Source: an uncultured Veillonella sp.
GTDB lineage: Bacteria > Bacillota > Negativicutes > Veillonellales > Veillonellaceae
DNA length: 64,000 bases
Assembly (NCBI GenBank): GCA_902478055.1
Contig: CABSJL010000003.1
Coordinates: forward strand, 1 to 64,000
Direction: 5' to 3'
Shown: positions 42,521 through 51,485 of the stretch, one piece after another
Position numbering within the stretch: the first letter of the stretch is position 1
Layout: every line of letters starts with the position of its first letter
Notes under the pieces: model-generated
The model's database searches: none
What the model was told of the DNA's origin: nothing
Seen by the model: only the letters and a program-made list of their open reading frames with translations
Position numbers and translations under genes: made by a program

Positions 42521-43111
42521 TTATTTGATTTCGTAGTAGTTTAGTTCATCCAAACTTTTTCCAAGTGCAGGCATATAGGTTTCAAGGAACATATCAACTT
42601 CTGGCATATTTAATGATTTTAATTTTGCCAAGATAGAGTCATGTGCTTCTTTAAACTCATCGTTTCCTGCTTTGAGTTCGTTCACACATTTCATATACGC
42701 TGAAATTGTATCTGCAGCCTTAACGATGGGCCATTCAGGGCTCTCCTCGGCATCTACAATAAAAGGTTTATAGATAGCTTGTAATCGTTCTGGCAAGGTA
42801 GATAGCATTTTCTCTTGTGCCAACGTTTCAACTTCGCCATATAGTTCACGAAGCTTTGGATCAAAATATTTAATCGGTGTTGGCATATCGCCAGTAAAGA
42901 TTTCACTCACTTCATGGTACATGGCAATGACAGCTACCTTATTAATGTCTACATTGCCACCAAAGTATTCATTTTTGAGTGCCGCTAAATTATGTGCCAC
43001 CATAGCTACTTCTAAGCTATGTTCTTGAATATTTTCTGTTTCTGTATTACGCATGAGACTCCATCGATTGATAAAGCGCATGCGTTTTAAAAATGCAAAA
43101 AATGAACTCAT
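42521..43111 (-). CDS. yfbR: HD-domain 5'-deoxynucleotidase YfbR
   Basis: A 196-residue HD-superfamily phosphohydrolase. RWSLMRNTETENIQEHSLEVAM and MYHEVSEIFTGDMPTPIKYF are the YfbR signatures; the HD dipeptide is HE here. It dephosphorylates deoxynucleoside 5'-monophosphates and so takes part in nucleotide recycling. Length equals the E. coli enzyme. It is 13 bases after the carboxypeptidase gene and may be in the same transcript. Confidence 0.9.
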   Translation of the reverse strand: MSSFFAFLKRMRFINRWSLMRNTETENIQEHSLEVAMVAHNLAALKNEYFGGNVDINKVAVIAMYHEVSEIFTGDMPTPIKYFDPKLRELYGEVETLAQEKMLSTLPERLQAIYKPFIVDAEESPEWPIVKAADTISAYMKCVNELKAGNDEFKEAHDSILAKLKSLNMPEVDMFLETYMPALGKSLDELNYYEIK

Positions 43112-43124
43112 ATATCCCTCTGAA

Positions 43125-43982
43125 CTAAATTACACCGCGAAGTTTAAATCCATAATCAAGGAACTGTACTGCTTCATCCCAACGGTTATCATCGTTAAGC
43201 ATAACTACAATCATAGTATGACCATTACGTGTAGCCGATGCAATCAAGCATTCCCCTGCCGCGTTCGTAAAGCCTGTTTTCAAACCATTTGCACCAGGAT
43301 ATTTATTGCGAATGAAATGGTTTGTGGTACGAATTGTTTCTGGCGTACGATTTTGATAAGGCACTTTATAATAATCATTAGCCACCTTATCACGGAACAT
43401 TTGGTATTTCATACCGTATGCTGCAATCATCGCCAAGTCACGCGCCGTAGAGTGATGACCCATTTGCGTCAAACCATGAGGATTTAAGAATACACTATTC
43501 TTGGCTCCCGCTTTGGCAGCAACGCGATTCATATCCTTCGCAAATTTCTCTACAGAACCACTTACATTTTCCGCTACTACAACAGCCGCATCATTACCAC
43601 TGGCAACCATCATACCTTCAAGAACACCTTCCAAAGTGATTTGATCACCAACACGTACACCAAGATTGGACTCCTCCATACTTGTTGCATAGCTACTGAT
43701 AGTTGCTAGTTCATCAAGTTGTGTGCCTTTGAGTTCTAGAGCTGTTAACAAGGTAACCATTTTCGTAGTACTCGCAGGATGCATCCATTTATCTGGATTC
43801 TTTGCAAATAAAATTTCCTTTGTATCCGCATCAATGAGAACGACCGCCTCACCTACCGTAGATGGTGGTGCAATATACGCGGCATGAGAAATACTGGCAC
43901 CGAGAATAACAGCGCCTATAAAGGCTATCATCAAAATAAGTCGTTTCAAAATCATATTTACATTAGTTGTTAAAGATATCAT
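43125..43982 (-). CDS. D-alanyl-D-alanine carboxypeptidase (S11 family)
   Basis: A 285-residue penicillin-binding protein of the DacA/DacF type. A signal peptide occupies about 10-33 (ending SISHA-AY). The active-site motifs are in order: SxxK in PASTTKM, SxN in VASGNDAAV and KTG in GLKTGFTN. It trims the terminal D-alanine of peptidoglycan side chains in the envelope. It lacks the C-terminal beta-sandwich domain of PBP5, so it may be a free or loosely attached form. GTGAGA precedes the ATG. Confidence 0.93.
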   Translation of the reverse strand: MISLTTNVNMILKRLILMIAFIGAVILGASISHAAYIAPPSTVGEAVVLIDADTKEILFAKNPDKWMHPASTTKMVTLLTALELKGTQLDELATISSYATSMEESNLGVRVGDQITLEGVLEGMMVASGNDAAVVVAENVSGSVEKFAKDMNRVAAKAGAKNSVFLNPHGLTQMGHHSTARDLAMIAAYGMKYQMFRDKVANDYYKVPYQNRTPETIRTTNHFIRNKYPGANGLKTGFTNAAGECLIASATRNGHTMIVVMLNDDNRWDEAVQFLDYGFKLRGVI

Positions 43983-44006
43983 TTATCTCACTTTCTACAT
44001 TACACA

Positions 44007-44936
44007 TTAATTTTCAGGGCTATCATCAATTGCAACATTCGTTGCGTTTGCCTTTTTCTTAGTCCCCTTAATTTCACCAGTAGAATTATCTACATTTTGA
44101 AGATATACAACACGTTGAGGATATGGAATGTCGATACCATATTTATCGAATGCATCTTTCACATCAGACATAATACCATATTGCACATCTAAGAAATCCT
44201 TTGACTTAACACGAGCATAGGCAGCAATGCGCACAGAGTTATCGCCAAATTCAGCAATACCAATTTCCATATCTTTAGGATTGAGAACCCTCTTATCATT
44301 AGCAAAAATCTTTTTCAAGATTTTGATTGCTTCGTGATGATCATTGTTATACCCAATATCAAACATAAATGGAATCACACGTTCAGTTGTATATGCAATA
44401 TTAGTTACCGCTTGAGATGTAAGAAGGGAATTTGGCATGTACACATTTTTTTGGTCTTTTGTAGTGATAACAGTATACATAAATTGAATGGACTTAACGC
44501 TACCTACTACATCTCCAACTTGAATAACATGGCCAGCTCTAAAAGGCTTAAATATAAGAATTAGTAAGCCAGATGCCAAGTTGGAAAGGTTGTTCTGCAA
44601 GGCCAAGCCAATACCTAAACCAAAGGCACCAAAAGCAGCCACAAATGATGTGGTAGGAACACCAACTTGATTTAAACAAATCAAAATTAAACCTACTAGC
44701 AATGCATAATTGATAATCTGCGTAATAAAGCTCATCGCTGCAGTATCATAAGATGCTTTTGTCATAATACGAACCGCAAAGGTTTTCACCCATTTAATAG
44801 CATAGCGACCTACGCAAAATATGATAAGGGCCAATAATATATTGCCCGCTTGTGCAAAAAACCAATCTCTCAGCTGAACAAGAACATTAGCATCTTTAAA
44901 GAGCAGCTCAGATATTGTACTTAAAATATTTCCCAT
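44007..44936 (-). CDS. Small-conductance mechanosensitive channel (MscS family)
   Basis: A 309-residue channel with three membrane segments. The pore helix is TTSFVAAFGAFGLGIGLALQNNLSN, given here by position about 80-105; the glycine-alanine packing is the MscS hallmark. The beta domain VGDVVGSVKSIQFMYTVI and a C-terminal cytoplasmic cage follow. It releases solutes on hypo-osmotic shock. The start is the ATG with GGAGG upstream. It is followed 24 bases later by the carboxypeptidase gene. Confidence 0.92.
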   Translation of the reverse strand: MGNILSTISELLFKDANVLVQLRDWFFAQAGNILLALIIFCVGRYAIKWVKTFAVRIMTKASYDTAAMSFITQIINYALLVGLILICLNQVGVPTTSFVAAFGAFGLGIGLALQNNLSNLASGLLILIFKPFRAGHVIQVGDVVGSVKSIQFMYTVITTKDQKNVYMPNSLLTSQAVTNIAYTTERVIPFMFDIGYNNDHHEAIKILKKIFANDKRVLNPKDMEIGIAEFGDNSVRIAAYARVKSKDFLDVQYGIMSDVKDAFDKYGIDIPYPQRVVYLQNVDNSTGEIKGTKKKANATNVAIDDSPEN

Positions 44937-45112
44937 AGTAAACCTCCATGGTAACCTTTTATAAAACAAAGCTCTATACGCTATAAGTACTATTAAGATA
45001 TAGTAACAGTATACATATATGCTATAATTTTACATATGCATTTATAAAATGATAGTAAAGTTATTATATCGTTATATGACATATATAACAATCTAAATCT
45101 AGGGAGACTTAT

Positions 45113-45889
45113 ATGTTTAATAATCCATATGAAGCGCCGCAAGAGCTTGCTACCGGAGGCCATGTAACGAAAGAGTTAAATTCCGTTACAGTACACTTTG
45201 ATGACATCCATTATTCCTTATCTAGTGGTCAACTCAATGGCGGGTATCACCATACCTTGGCCGTACGAAACCAACAATTAACCTATCAAATCGAAACAGA
45301 AAAAGATTTACCTGGCGGCTCTGTAGCTAATTACTTAGCACAAGAGTTTGAGCATATCGATACGCCCGTTCATTTTAGTACAGCACTGCTCACATCTGCC
45401 ACAATGAACCTTCACGCATACGCTAAGGTCGAAGAACATGATACGATTGTGGAAACTATCGTTACTGCAGGCTATGAAAAAACAGCCCATCGTGCAGGCA
45501 CAGGCTATTGCTACGAAGAGCGAGATGGCAGTTTCATAGTACCTGGTACCATCAACATTCTTGTCTTTACAAATGAGGCCTTAACAGATAGTGCTATGGT
45601 GAAAGCCATCATGACAATTACAGAGGCTAAAACAGCAGCCCTTCAAGATTGGGGTGTTGAAAGTGTACGACTCTATCCATTTATCAACGAAGATATTCCT
45701 GATGCAATAACAAAAGAGCGCAAGACTTCTGCCACCGGTACCTCTACAGATGGTGTGATTCTCACCATCGATACTAATGGCGATGTGTTAACAGATGCAG
45801 GCTCCTTCTCCCTATTCGGGGATACATTAGCTAAGGCTGTTTATATAGGTATACAACGAGCCTTAGAAAATGCTATTGGCGCCGAATAA
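45113..45889 (+). CDS. Adenosylcobinamide amidohydrolase-like protein (CbiZ family)
   Basis: A 258-residue protein resembling CbiZ, which cleaves the amide side chain of cobinamides so that foreign corrinoids can be rebuilt. The family blocks are ALLTSATMNLHAYAKVEEHD, IVTAGYEKTAHRAGTG, GTINILVFTNEALTDSAMVKA, EAKTAALQDWGV and ATGTSTDGVILTID. It is a lone gene here without other cobalamin genes or a cobalamin riboswitch, suggesting salvage. GGGAG precedes the ATG. Confidence 0.82.
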   Translation: MFNNPYEAPQELATGGHVTKELNSVTVHFDDIHYSLSSGQLNGGYHHTLAVRNQQLTYQIETEKDLPGGSVANYLAQEFEHIDTPVHFSTALLTSATMNLHAYAKVEEHDTIVETIVTAGYEKTAHRAGTGYCYEERDGSFIVPGTINILVFTNEALTDSAMVKAIMTITEAKTAALQDWGVESVRLYPFINEDIPDAITKERKTSATGTSTDGVILTIDTNGDVLTDAGSFSLFGDTLAKAVYIGIQRALENAIGAE

Positions 45890-45914
45890 ACACACACATC
45901 CTAGGCGAAATAAA

Positions 45915-45948
45915 AACCGCACATCCTAGGCGATCGGGATGTGCGGTT
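45915..45948 (-). terminator. Terminator for the asparaginase transcript
   Basis: AACCGCACATCC / GGGATGTGCGGTT arms with a ten-base loop, followed by TTTATTTCG on the minus strand only, so it serves the operon coming from the right. A direct copy of CACATCCTAGGCGA occurs at about 45894 and 45920. Confidence 0.7.
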
Positions 45949-46003
45949 CATTGCATATAAAACTGTTACACACAGTATAATATTTGAAAATGAATATCAA
46001 ATT

Positions 46004-46038
46004 AAGATTTGAGAGTTTTTCTCAAATCTTTTTTTTAT
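46004..46038 (+). terminator. Terminator for the cbiZ-like gene
   Basis: AAGATTTGAGA / TCTCAAATCTT arms with a five-base loop, followed by seven T residues on the plus strand. It lies beyond the minus-strand terminator, so the two converging transcripts overlap by about 100 bases. Confidence 0.8.
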
Positions 46039-46046
46039 TTTTCTAA

Positions 46047-47024
46047 TTAATACTCATAGAAGAACTGTTGTAACTTTTTAAGGTTTTTAGTTTTAGTAAG
46101 GCCAAGCATCAATAAAATACGAGCTTTTTGTGGACTCAATGTATCACTTACAAGATAGCCTGCTAGTGCATCTTGTGGTACGGAAGACACCATGCCACTG
46201 CCTGTACGAGAGGCGCGTACAGTTGGAAAGGCTGTATTTTGTGTTATTTGACGTACATTTTGAGGAATTGTACCATGCCCTAACCCTGTCAAAATGAGCC
46301 CATCAGGGTTAGTCGCCACTACACTCATTGGTACCATGTCATCCATGCCACCATAGCAAGTCAAAATGACTACACGAGGCAATTCTTTTAAATCATGTAC
46401 ATCAAAGACAGATTCTTTCGTATGACGACGAGTAGAGGCTTTATAATAATGAGCCACTCCATCTTGTACAATGCCAAGATGACCTACTAATGGGCTATCG
46501 AAGGTTGCTACATTCGTTGTATTCCGCTTAGAAACATCGCGTGCTCCATCAATATAGCCATTTAGAACAACAAGTACACCTTTACCTACAGACTCTGGCG
46601 TTCTCGCCACTTGAATCGCTTGTAATAGATTAATCGGACCATCTGCACTGATTGCCCCAGCAGGTCGCATAGATCCAGTAATAACGATAGGCTTATCTGT
46701 ATGAACAGTAAGATTAAGGAAATAGGCTGTTTCTTCCATACTATCTGTACCATGAGTGATAACAACACCACCGATATCCTCTTGATCAACTAATTTTTGT
46801 ACTAACTTGGCTAAATCCAACCAATGCTGGACAGTAATATCGGAACTTTCAATATTACTAAACTGAGTATATATATATGGACCATATGGTTCTGTGCCAG
46901 GTACAGAATCTAGGATTTCATTGAGACCCAACACACCTGCAGTATAGCCAGTCAAATCTGTATCGGATGCGCCTTGTCCAGCAATCGTACCACCCGTACC
47001 AATCAAAGCTATTTTTGTCTCCAT
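46047..47024 (-). CDS. L-asparaginase
   Basis: A 325-residue asparaginase of the bacterial two-threonine type. The first catalytic loop is IGTGGTIAGQG (T12-region) and the second ITHGTDSMEETAYFL; MRPAGAISADGPINL follows. The sequence is closer to the type II (high-affinity) group, but no signal peptide is present, so it should be cytoplasmic. It releases aspartate and ammonia. It lies 45 bases downstream of nadE and is probably in the pncB-nadE transcript, where its ammonia could feed the ammonia-dependent NAD synthase; this is inference. Confidence 0.92.
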   Translation of the reverse strand: METKIALIGTGGTIAGQGASDTDLTGYTAGVLGLNEILDSVPGTEPYGPYIYTQFSNIESSDITVQHWLDLAKLVQKLVDQEDIGGVVITHGTDSMEETAYFLNLTVHTDKPIVITGSMRPAGAISADGPINLLQAIQVARTPESVGKGVLVVLNGYIDGARDVSKRNTTNVATFDSPLVGHLGIVQDGVAHYYKASTRRHTKESVFDVHDLKELPRVVILTCYGGMDDMVPMSVVATNPDGLILTGLGHGTIPQNVRQITQNTAFPTVRASRTGSGMVSSVPQDALAGYLVSDTLSPQKARILLMLGLTKTKNLKKLQQFFYEY

Positions 47025-47069
47025 ATTACCTCCATCATAAAATACATAAAATAGTGAATCATTTGTTAA

Positions 47070-47837
47070 TCAACGTTGGGGCTGAAAGGAAGGCATCAAT
47101 TCTAATTTATGCTTATTAATACGGTTCAAATGATCAATACGTTCTTTTGTTTCTAAATCATCAATCTGACCGGTTCTAATATAGCGATCTAGAACTGCAT
47201 AGGTAAAACCTAATTTATCTTCATCAGATTGACCACTGAGACCATCACTAGGTGTCTTATCTACAAGATATTTAGGAATATCTAGGAGTCGACCAATTTG
47301 ACGCACCTCTTCTACAACAAGATTGGCGAGAGGACTAAAATCCCCTGCACTATCGCCATATTTTGTAGAGTACCCTACATAATCTTCAGAGCCGTTACAT
47401 GTATTGGCCACACGTGCACCATTTGGTAAGTTTTGACCAACAGCATATAAGGTTGCCATCCGAAGGCGCGGTGGTGTATTTATAGCTGCATCTCGAGATA
47501 AATCATTTCTACCCGTTACAACTTCATACCCTTCGCCTTGAATAATAGCATTTGTTAAAGCTTCGTAAGCAGCTCCTATATTAACAATAATATGAGAAAT
47601 ACCTAAGTGATTGACAACGGTCTTAGCATCATCGATATCGGATTGAATGCCGTTTGGCATGAGCACTCCCACTACGCGTTCTGCCCCAAGGGCTTCTTTA
47701 CAAAGGGCTGCCACGATTGTGGAGTCCTTACCCCCTGAAATGCCTACTACAGCGCTGCAACTAGGTCCATTTTGGTTAAAATAATCTCGAATCCATTGAA
47801 TGAGAGCCTCTTTTGTTGCTTGTGGATTATCTAACAT
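47070..47837 (-). CDS. nadE: NH3-dependent NAD+ synthetase
   Basis: A 255-residue N-type ATP pyrophosphatase. The PP-loop VVGISGGKDSTIVAALCKE is near 32-50. KYGDSAGDFSPLANLVV and TPSDGLSGQSDEDKLGFTY are the conserved substrate loops. There is no N-terminal nitrilase domain, so it uses free ammonia rather than glutamine to amidate deamido-NAD. It starts eight bases after pncB. Confidence 0.95.
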   Translation of the reverse strand: MLDNPQATKEALIQWIRDYFNQNGPSCSAVVGISGGKDSTIVAALCKEALGAERVVGVLMPNGIQSDIDDAKTVVNHLGISHIIVNIGAAYEALTNAIIQGEGYEVVTGRNDLSRDAAINTPPRLRMATLYAVGQNLPNGARVANTCNGSEDYVGYSTKYGDSAGDFSPLANLVVEEVRQIGRLLDIPKYLVDKTPSDGLSGQSDEDKLGFTYAVLDRYIRTGQIDDLETKERIDHLNRINKHKLELMPSFQPQR

Positions 47838-47845
47838 AAGCCCTC

Positions 47846-49297
47846 CTATTTTTTCCGGAAAATACGATTTAATAAATCCATTTTCATTTGATAGTATCCT
47901 GGACTCATATCAAGGTAATGACGATGTGGATTTTCAAAACGTTGTTCTTCAGGCCAAATTTCAGTTTCTAATTGGTCTTTAACATATTGACGAAGCTCAT
48001 CTAAGGTTGGTAATTCTACTAGTAATTTTCCATCCTTAATAATGAGTTGTTTCATTTCTTTGAAAGTACAGTTTTCAAAGTACAATTCACGCCACGGTTG
48101 TTCTGGATCAATATAACGATATGGTTCGGTTGTATCTGGTACCTCTTCTAACAATGTTAATAAATCTGCAATGGCACGACCTTTCTCATTGTACACGCGG
48201 TACACCTTTTTAAAGCCTGGGTTCGTAATCTTTTCAACAGATTCGGAAATCTTAATACGAGGCTCCCATACGCCATTTTTTTCAACCCCAGCAATCTTGT
48301 AAACTGCACCAAATACAGGATCGCTCTTAGAGGTAATCAGTCTTTCACCTACCCCGAAGATATCGATAGGCCCGCCTTGGATTAACAAGGATGTAATCGT
48401 ATATTCATCAAGGCTGTTGGAAGCCATAATTTTACAATCTTCTAAGCCTGCTTTATCAAGCATGCGGCGTGCTTTTTTAGCTAAGTACGCCAGGTCACCA
48501 GAATCAAGGCGAATCCCTTTTAAACGTTTTCCCATAGGTTCTAATACATCTTTAGCTACTTTAATTGCATTAGGTACACCAGAGTTTAGAACATCATAGG
48601 TATCAACGAGGAATACAGCTCCATCTGGATAGACTTCAGCGTAAGCTTTAAAAGCTTCGTATTCTGAATCATGATACATAACCCAACTATGAGCCATAGT
48701 ACCACTCACAGGGATGCCAAATTGTTGGCCTGCTAAAACAGTTGCCGTAGACTGCACCCCACCGATATAGGCTGCTCTCGCACCATATACAGCGGCATCC
48801 ACATTGTGAGCTCGACGTGCGCCAAAATCGGCTACAATACGACCATCTGCGGCACGAACGATACGATTGGCCTTAGTAGCGATAAGGGACTGATGATTCA
48901 TCATAGTTAGCACTGCAGTTTCTACGATTTGTGCATCTATGAGAGGTGCTACGATAGTAATAACCGGTTCATTGGGATAAATAATCGAACCCTCTGGGAA
49001 TGCATATACATCACCAGTGAATGAGAAATCTTTTAGATAGTTTAAAAACTCCTCACTAAAGATACCTTGAGCCCGTAAAAAATCAATATCACGTTCATCA
49101 AAGTGTAGATTCAAAATGTACTCAACGATTTGTTCAAGACCACCAAAAATGGCAAAGCCACCCTTGTCTGGATTGCGTCTGAAGAATACATCAAACGCGA
49201 CGCGATCCGTGTTTTCATGTTGCGTAAAATAGCCGTGTGCCATGGTCATCTCATAAAAATCCATAAGCATACTAATATTGCGACTGTCGTGTTGCAT
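47846..49297 (-). CDS. pncB: Nicotinate phosphoribosyltransferase
   Basis: A 483-residue enzyme converting nicotinate to nicotinate mononucleotide. It opens with LMDFYEMTMAHGYF and has the conserved DFGARRAHNVDAAVYGARAA, GTMAHSWVM and GIRLDSGDLAYLAKKARR motifs. The length is that of the long bacterial form. First gene of the pncB-nadE-asparaginase salvage operon. The 300 bases upstream contain a TAATGC-TT-GCATTA dyad (49398-49411) that could be an operator. Confidence 0.94.
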   Translation of the reverse strand: MQHDSRNISMLMDFYEMTMAHGYFTQHENTDRVAFDVFFRRNPDKGGFAIFGGLEQIVEYILNLHFDERDIDFLRAQGIFSEEFLNYLKDFSFTGDVYAFPEGSIIYPNEPVITIVAPLIDAQIVETAVLTMMNHQSLIATKANRIVRAADGRIVADFGARRAHNVDAAVYGARAAYIGGVQSTATVLAGQQFGIPVSGTMAHSWVMYHDSEYEAFKAYAEVYPDGAVFLVDTYDVLNSGVPNAIKVAKDVLEPMGKRLKGIRLDSGDLAYLAKKARRMLDKAGLEDCKIMASNSLDEYTITSLLIQGGPIDIFGVGERLITSKSDPVFGAVYKIAGVEKNGVWEPRIKISESVEKITNPGFKKVYRVYNEKGRAIADLLTLLEEVPDTTEPYRYIDPEQPWRELYFENCTFKEMKQLIIKDGKLLVELPTLDELRQYVKDQLETEIWPEEQRFENPHRHYLDMSPGYYQMKMDLLNRIFRKK

Positions 49298-49610
49298 CGG
49301 TTCACCAACCTTCTAAAATCTAATGGATTTGTAAAATCGTTAATCGTATAACCTCATTATACATTATTATTCCTATATAGCTAGTCTCTACATGTGCTAA
49401 TGCTTGCATTAACTATCCTAATAATCATTCTTGTGATATAACTATATATATACTAATTATTTATATATTCCATATATATGTCGATGAAAGTTATCACTGA
49501 AACAAATACAATTATTAGTATTAATTCGTATACTAATAAAATTACTACGTATTCAGTGTAATCAACCAATATATATATCTATTATTTACATCAGAATGAA
49601 AGGAACCATT
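49298..49610. other. Divergent promoter region of pncB and pepD
   Basis: AT-rich, no reading frame. It contains the dyad TAATGC-TT-GCATTA at 49398-49411 about 100 bases from the pncB start, and many TATATA-like stretches. No riboswitch was recognised. Confidence 0.45.
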
Positions 49611-51059
49611 ATGGAATCAATCGTTCAAGCAAAACGCGTATTAGAAATATTTAAAGAAATGAGCCAAATTCCTCGTGAATCTGGCAACGAAAAAGGCATT
49701 AGCGACTATATCGTAAACTTCGCTAAAAACTTAGGTTTAGAGGTTCATCAAGACGACCAATATAATGTAGTCATCAAAAAACCTGCATCCCCAGGTTATG
49801 AAAATAGACCTTCTATTATCCTACAAGGTCATATCGACATGGTATGTGTTCGTGATCACGACTCTAACCATGACTTCACTAAAGACCCAATTGCCAACAT
49901 CATCGAAGGCGAATGGATGCATGCAGACCACACTACATTAGGTGCGGATAACGGTATGGGTGGCGCGATGATGCTTGCTATCCTTGAGGATGATAGCCAA
50001 CAACACGGCCCTATGCAATTATTGTTCACTACTAATGAAGAAACTGGTATGGATGGCGCTTTCGCTATTAAAGAAGGCCAAGTAAGTGGTGATTACTTAC
50101 TCAACCTCGATACAGAAGTAGAACACGATTTTACTGTTAGCTGTGCTGGTGGTTGCCACGTTCACGTAAATATTCCTTTATTGCGAGAAAATAACCAACC
50201 TGGTTATGATGCAGGCTTATCCCTTACCGTAACAGGCCTTAAAGGCGGTCACTCTGGTATCGAAATCTGCGAACAACGTGCTAATGCTAACCAAGTATTA
50301 ACACGCGTACTCTATGACATTCAACAACAATATCCTGTATGCTTAGCATCCTTTGAAGGCGGTGTAAAACATAATGCCATTCCTTCTAAAGCAGTAGCTA
50401 CATTATCCGTACGCGCTGAAGATGTAGAAGCCATCAAAACTTTAATTGAATATCAAGAGAAACAATATCTCCATGAGTATGGTATCCAAGATCCAGGTCT
50501 TAAATTTGTCGTAGAAGATGTCGCAACACCTGATGTAGTCTATGCGGATGATACAACAGAAGCCCTCATTACTTACATCTATCTTGCACAAGATGGTGTT
50601 CATTCTGTAAGCAAATCTATCCCAAATCTTGTAGAAACTTCTGACAACATCGCAATCGTACGCGAAAATGAACATACTATTGAAGTACTCATCTCTATTC
50701 GTAGTTCTAACAGTAACAGCCTTGAATTCTTAGCAAAGAAAATGCTTCTTCTTGCAAAAACACTTGGCGTATCTGCAGAACGCACTGGTGGCTATCCAGC
50801 ATGGGAATATGACAAAGGATCAAAACTTGAAGAGCAAGCTATTTCCTTACATAACGAAATGTTTGATACACCAGCTAATGTCAATGCTATTCATGCCGGT
50901 CTTGAATGTGGCTTGTTAAAAGGTGTACTACCAAATACACAAATGATCAGCTTTGGTCCTACTATCGTAAGCCCACATACACCAATGGAACGCGTTCATT
51001 TACCATCTGTTGAAAATGTATATGTATATCTAAAAGCTTTATTAGCTAAGTTACAATAA
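49611..51059 (+). CDS. pepD: Aminoacyl-histidine dipeptidase (PepD, M20 family)
   Basis: A 482-residue zinc peptidase that hydrolyses Xaa-His and other dipeptides. ILQGHIDMVCVRDHDSNHDF holds the first metal ligands; GADNGMGGAMMLAILED and TNEETGMDGAF bring the bridging aspartate and the catalytic glutamate; HAGLECGLLKG near the C-terminus supplies the last ligand region. The start is the ATG preceded by AAAGGAACC; five upstream codons are excluded. Monocistronic with a strong terminator. Confidence 0.94.
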   Translation: MESIVQAKRVLEIFKEMSQIPRESGNEKGISDYIVNFAKNLGLEVHQDDQYNVVIKKPASPGYENRPSIILQGHIDMVCVRDHDSNHDFTKDPIANIIEGEWMHADHTTLGADNGMGGAMMLAILEDDSQQHGPMQLLFTTNEETGMDGAFAIKEGQVSGDYLLNLDTEVEHDFTVSCAGGCHVHVNIPLLRENNQPGYDAGLSLTVTGLKGGHSGIEICEQRANANQVLTRVLYDIQQQYPVCLASFEGGVKHNAIPSKAVATLSVRAEDVEAIKTLIEYQEKQYLHEYGIQDPGLKFVVEDVATPDVVYADDTTEALITYIYLAQDGVHSVSKSIPNLVETSDNIAIVRENEHTIEVLISIRSSNSNSLEFLAKKMLLLAKTLGVSAERTGGYPAWEYDKGSKLEEQAISLHNEMFDTPANVNAIHAGLECGLLKGVLPNTQMISFGPTIVSPHTPMERVHLPSVENVYVYLKALLAKLQ

Positions 51060-51154
51060 ACATAAAACAGTAAATAATGACTATATACTTTATGTATAAT
51101 TTGATATACTAAAGGTAATCTAATTAGAGATTTATATAACGAATTCTCTTCTCA

Positions 51155-51218
51155 CCCTCCTATAAGGAGTTCAGTCAACTCTCCCTCGACTGAGTCTTCT
51201 ATAGGAGGGATTTTTTTA
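51155..51218 (+). terminator. Long terminator hairpin after pepD
   Basis: CCCTCCTATA (51155-51164) pairs with TATAGGAGGG (51200-51209) and an inner TCAGTC/GACTGA stem extends it; ATTTTTTT follows. From here to 51414 the sequence is AT-rich without a believable gene. Confidence 0.8.
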
Positions 51219-51415
51219 TATTCTTCTCCCAAAATTTGAAATTAATATTTATTCATAGAGGAGTATCTCTTCATATATACGTAAATCAATATATACAACA
51301 CTTTTCACAATCAATTATGAATATTAAATACATCTGTCACTATACTCATATAAGGTATATAACCAATATATTTAATGAGAATTTTAAGAAAAATAGTACT
51401 TTCATAACTATGCAT

Positions 51416-51457
51416 ATACCCTAGGGTGTATTTTCTGTGTTATCCTATAGGTGTATA
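51416..51457 (+). promoter_or_regulatory. Two operator-like repeats over the promoter of the metal operon
   Basis: ATACCCTAGGGTGTAT (51416-51431) and TATCCTATAGGTGTAT (51441-51456) are near-identical partial palindromes; both contain a CCTA..GG core and end in GGTGTAT. The second overlaps a -10 element TATACT (51454-51459) whose -35 region would fall on the end of the first. This is the layout of a repressor with two sites. It does not look like a classical Zur or Fur box. Confidence 0.5.
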
Positions 51458-51485
51458 CTGTGTTTACATTACTCAGGAGGTACGT

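Noticed and set aside
51236..51424. 62-codon AT-rich frame upstream of the metal operon
   Set aside because: TTG-type start without a ribosome binding site, and Ile/His/Asn/Tyr-rich composition typical of translated AT-rich DNA.
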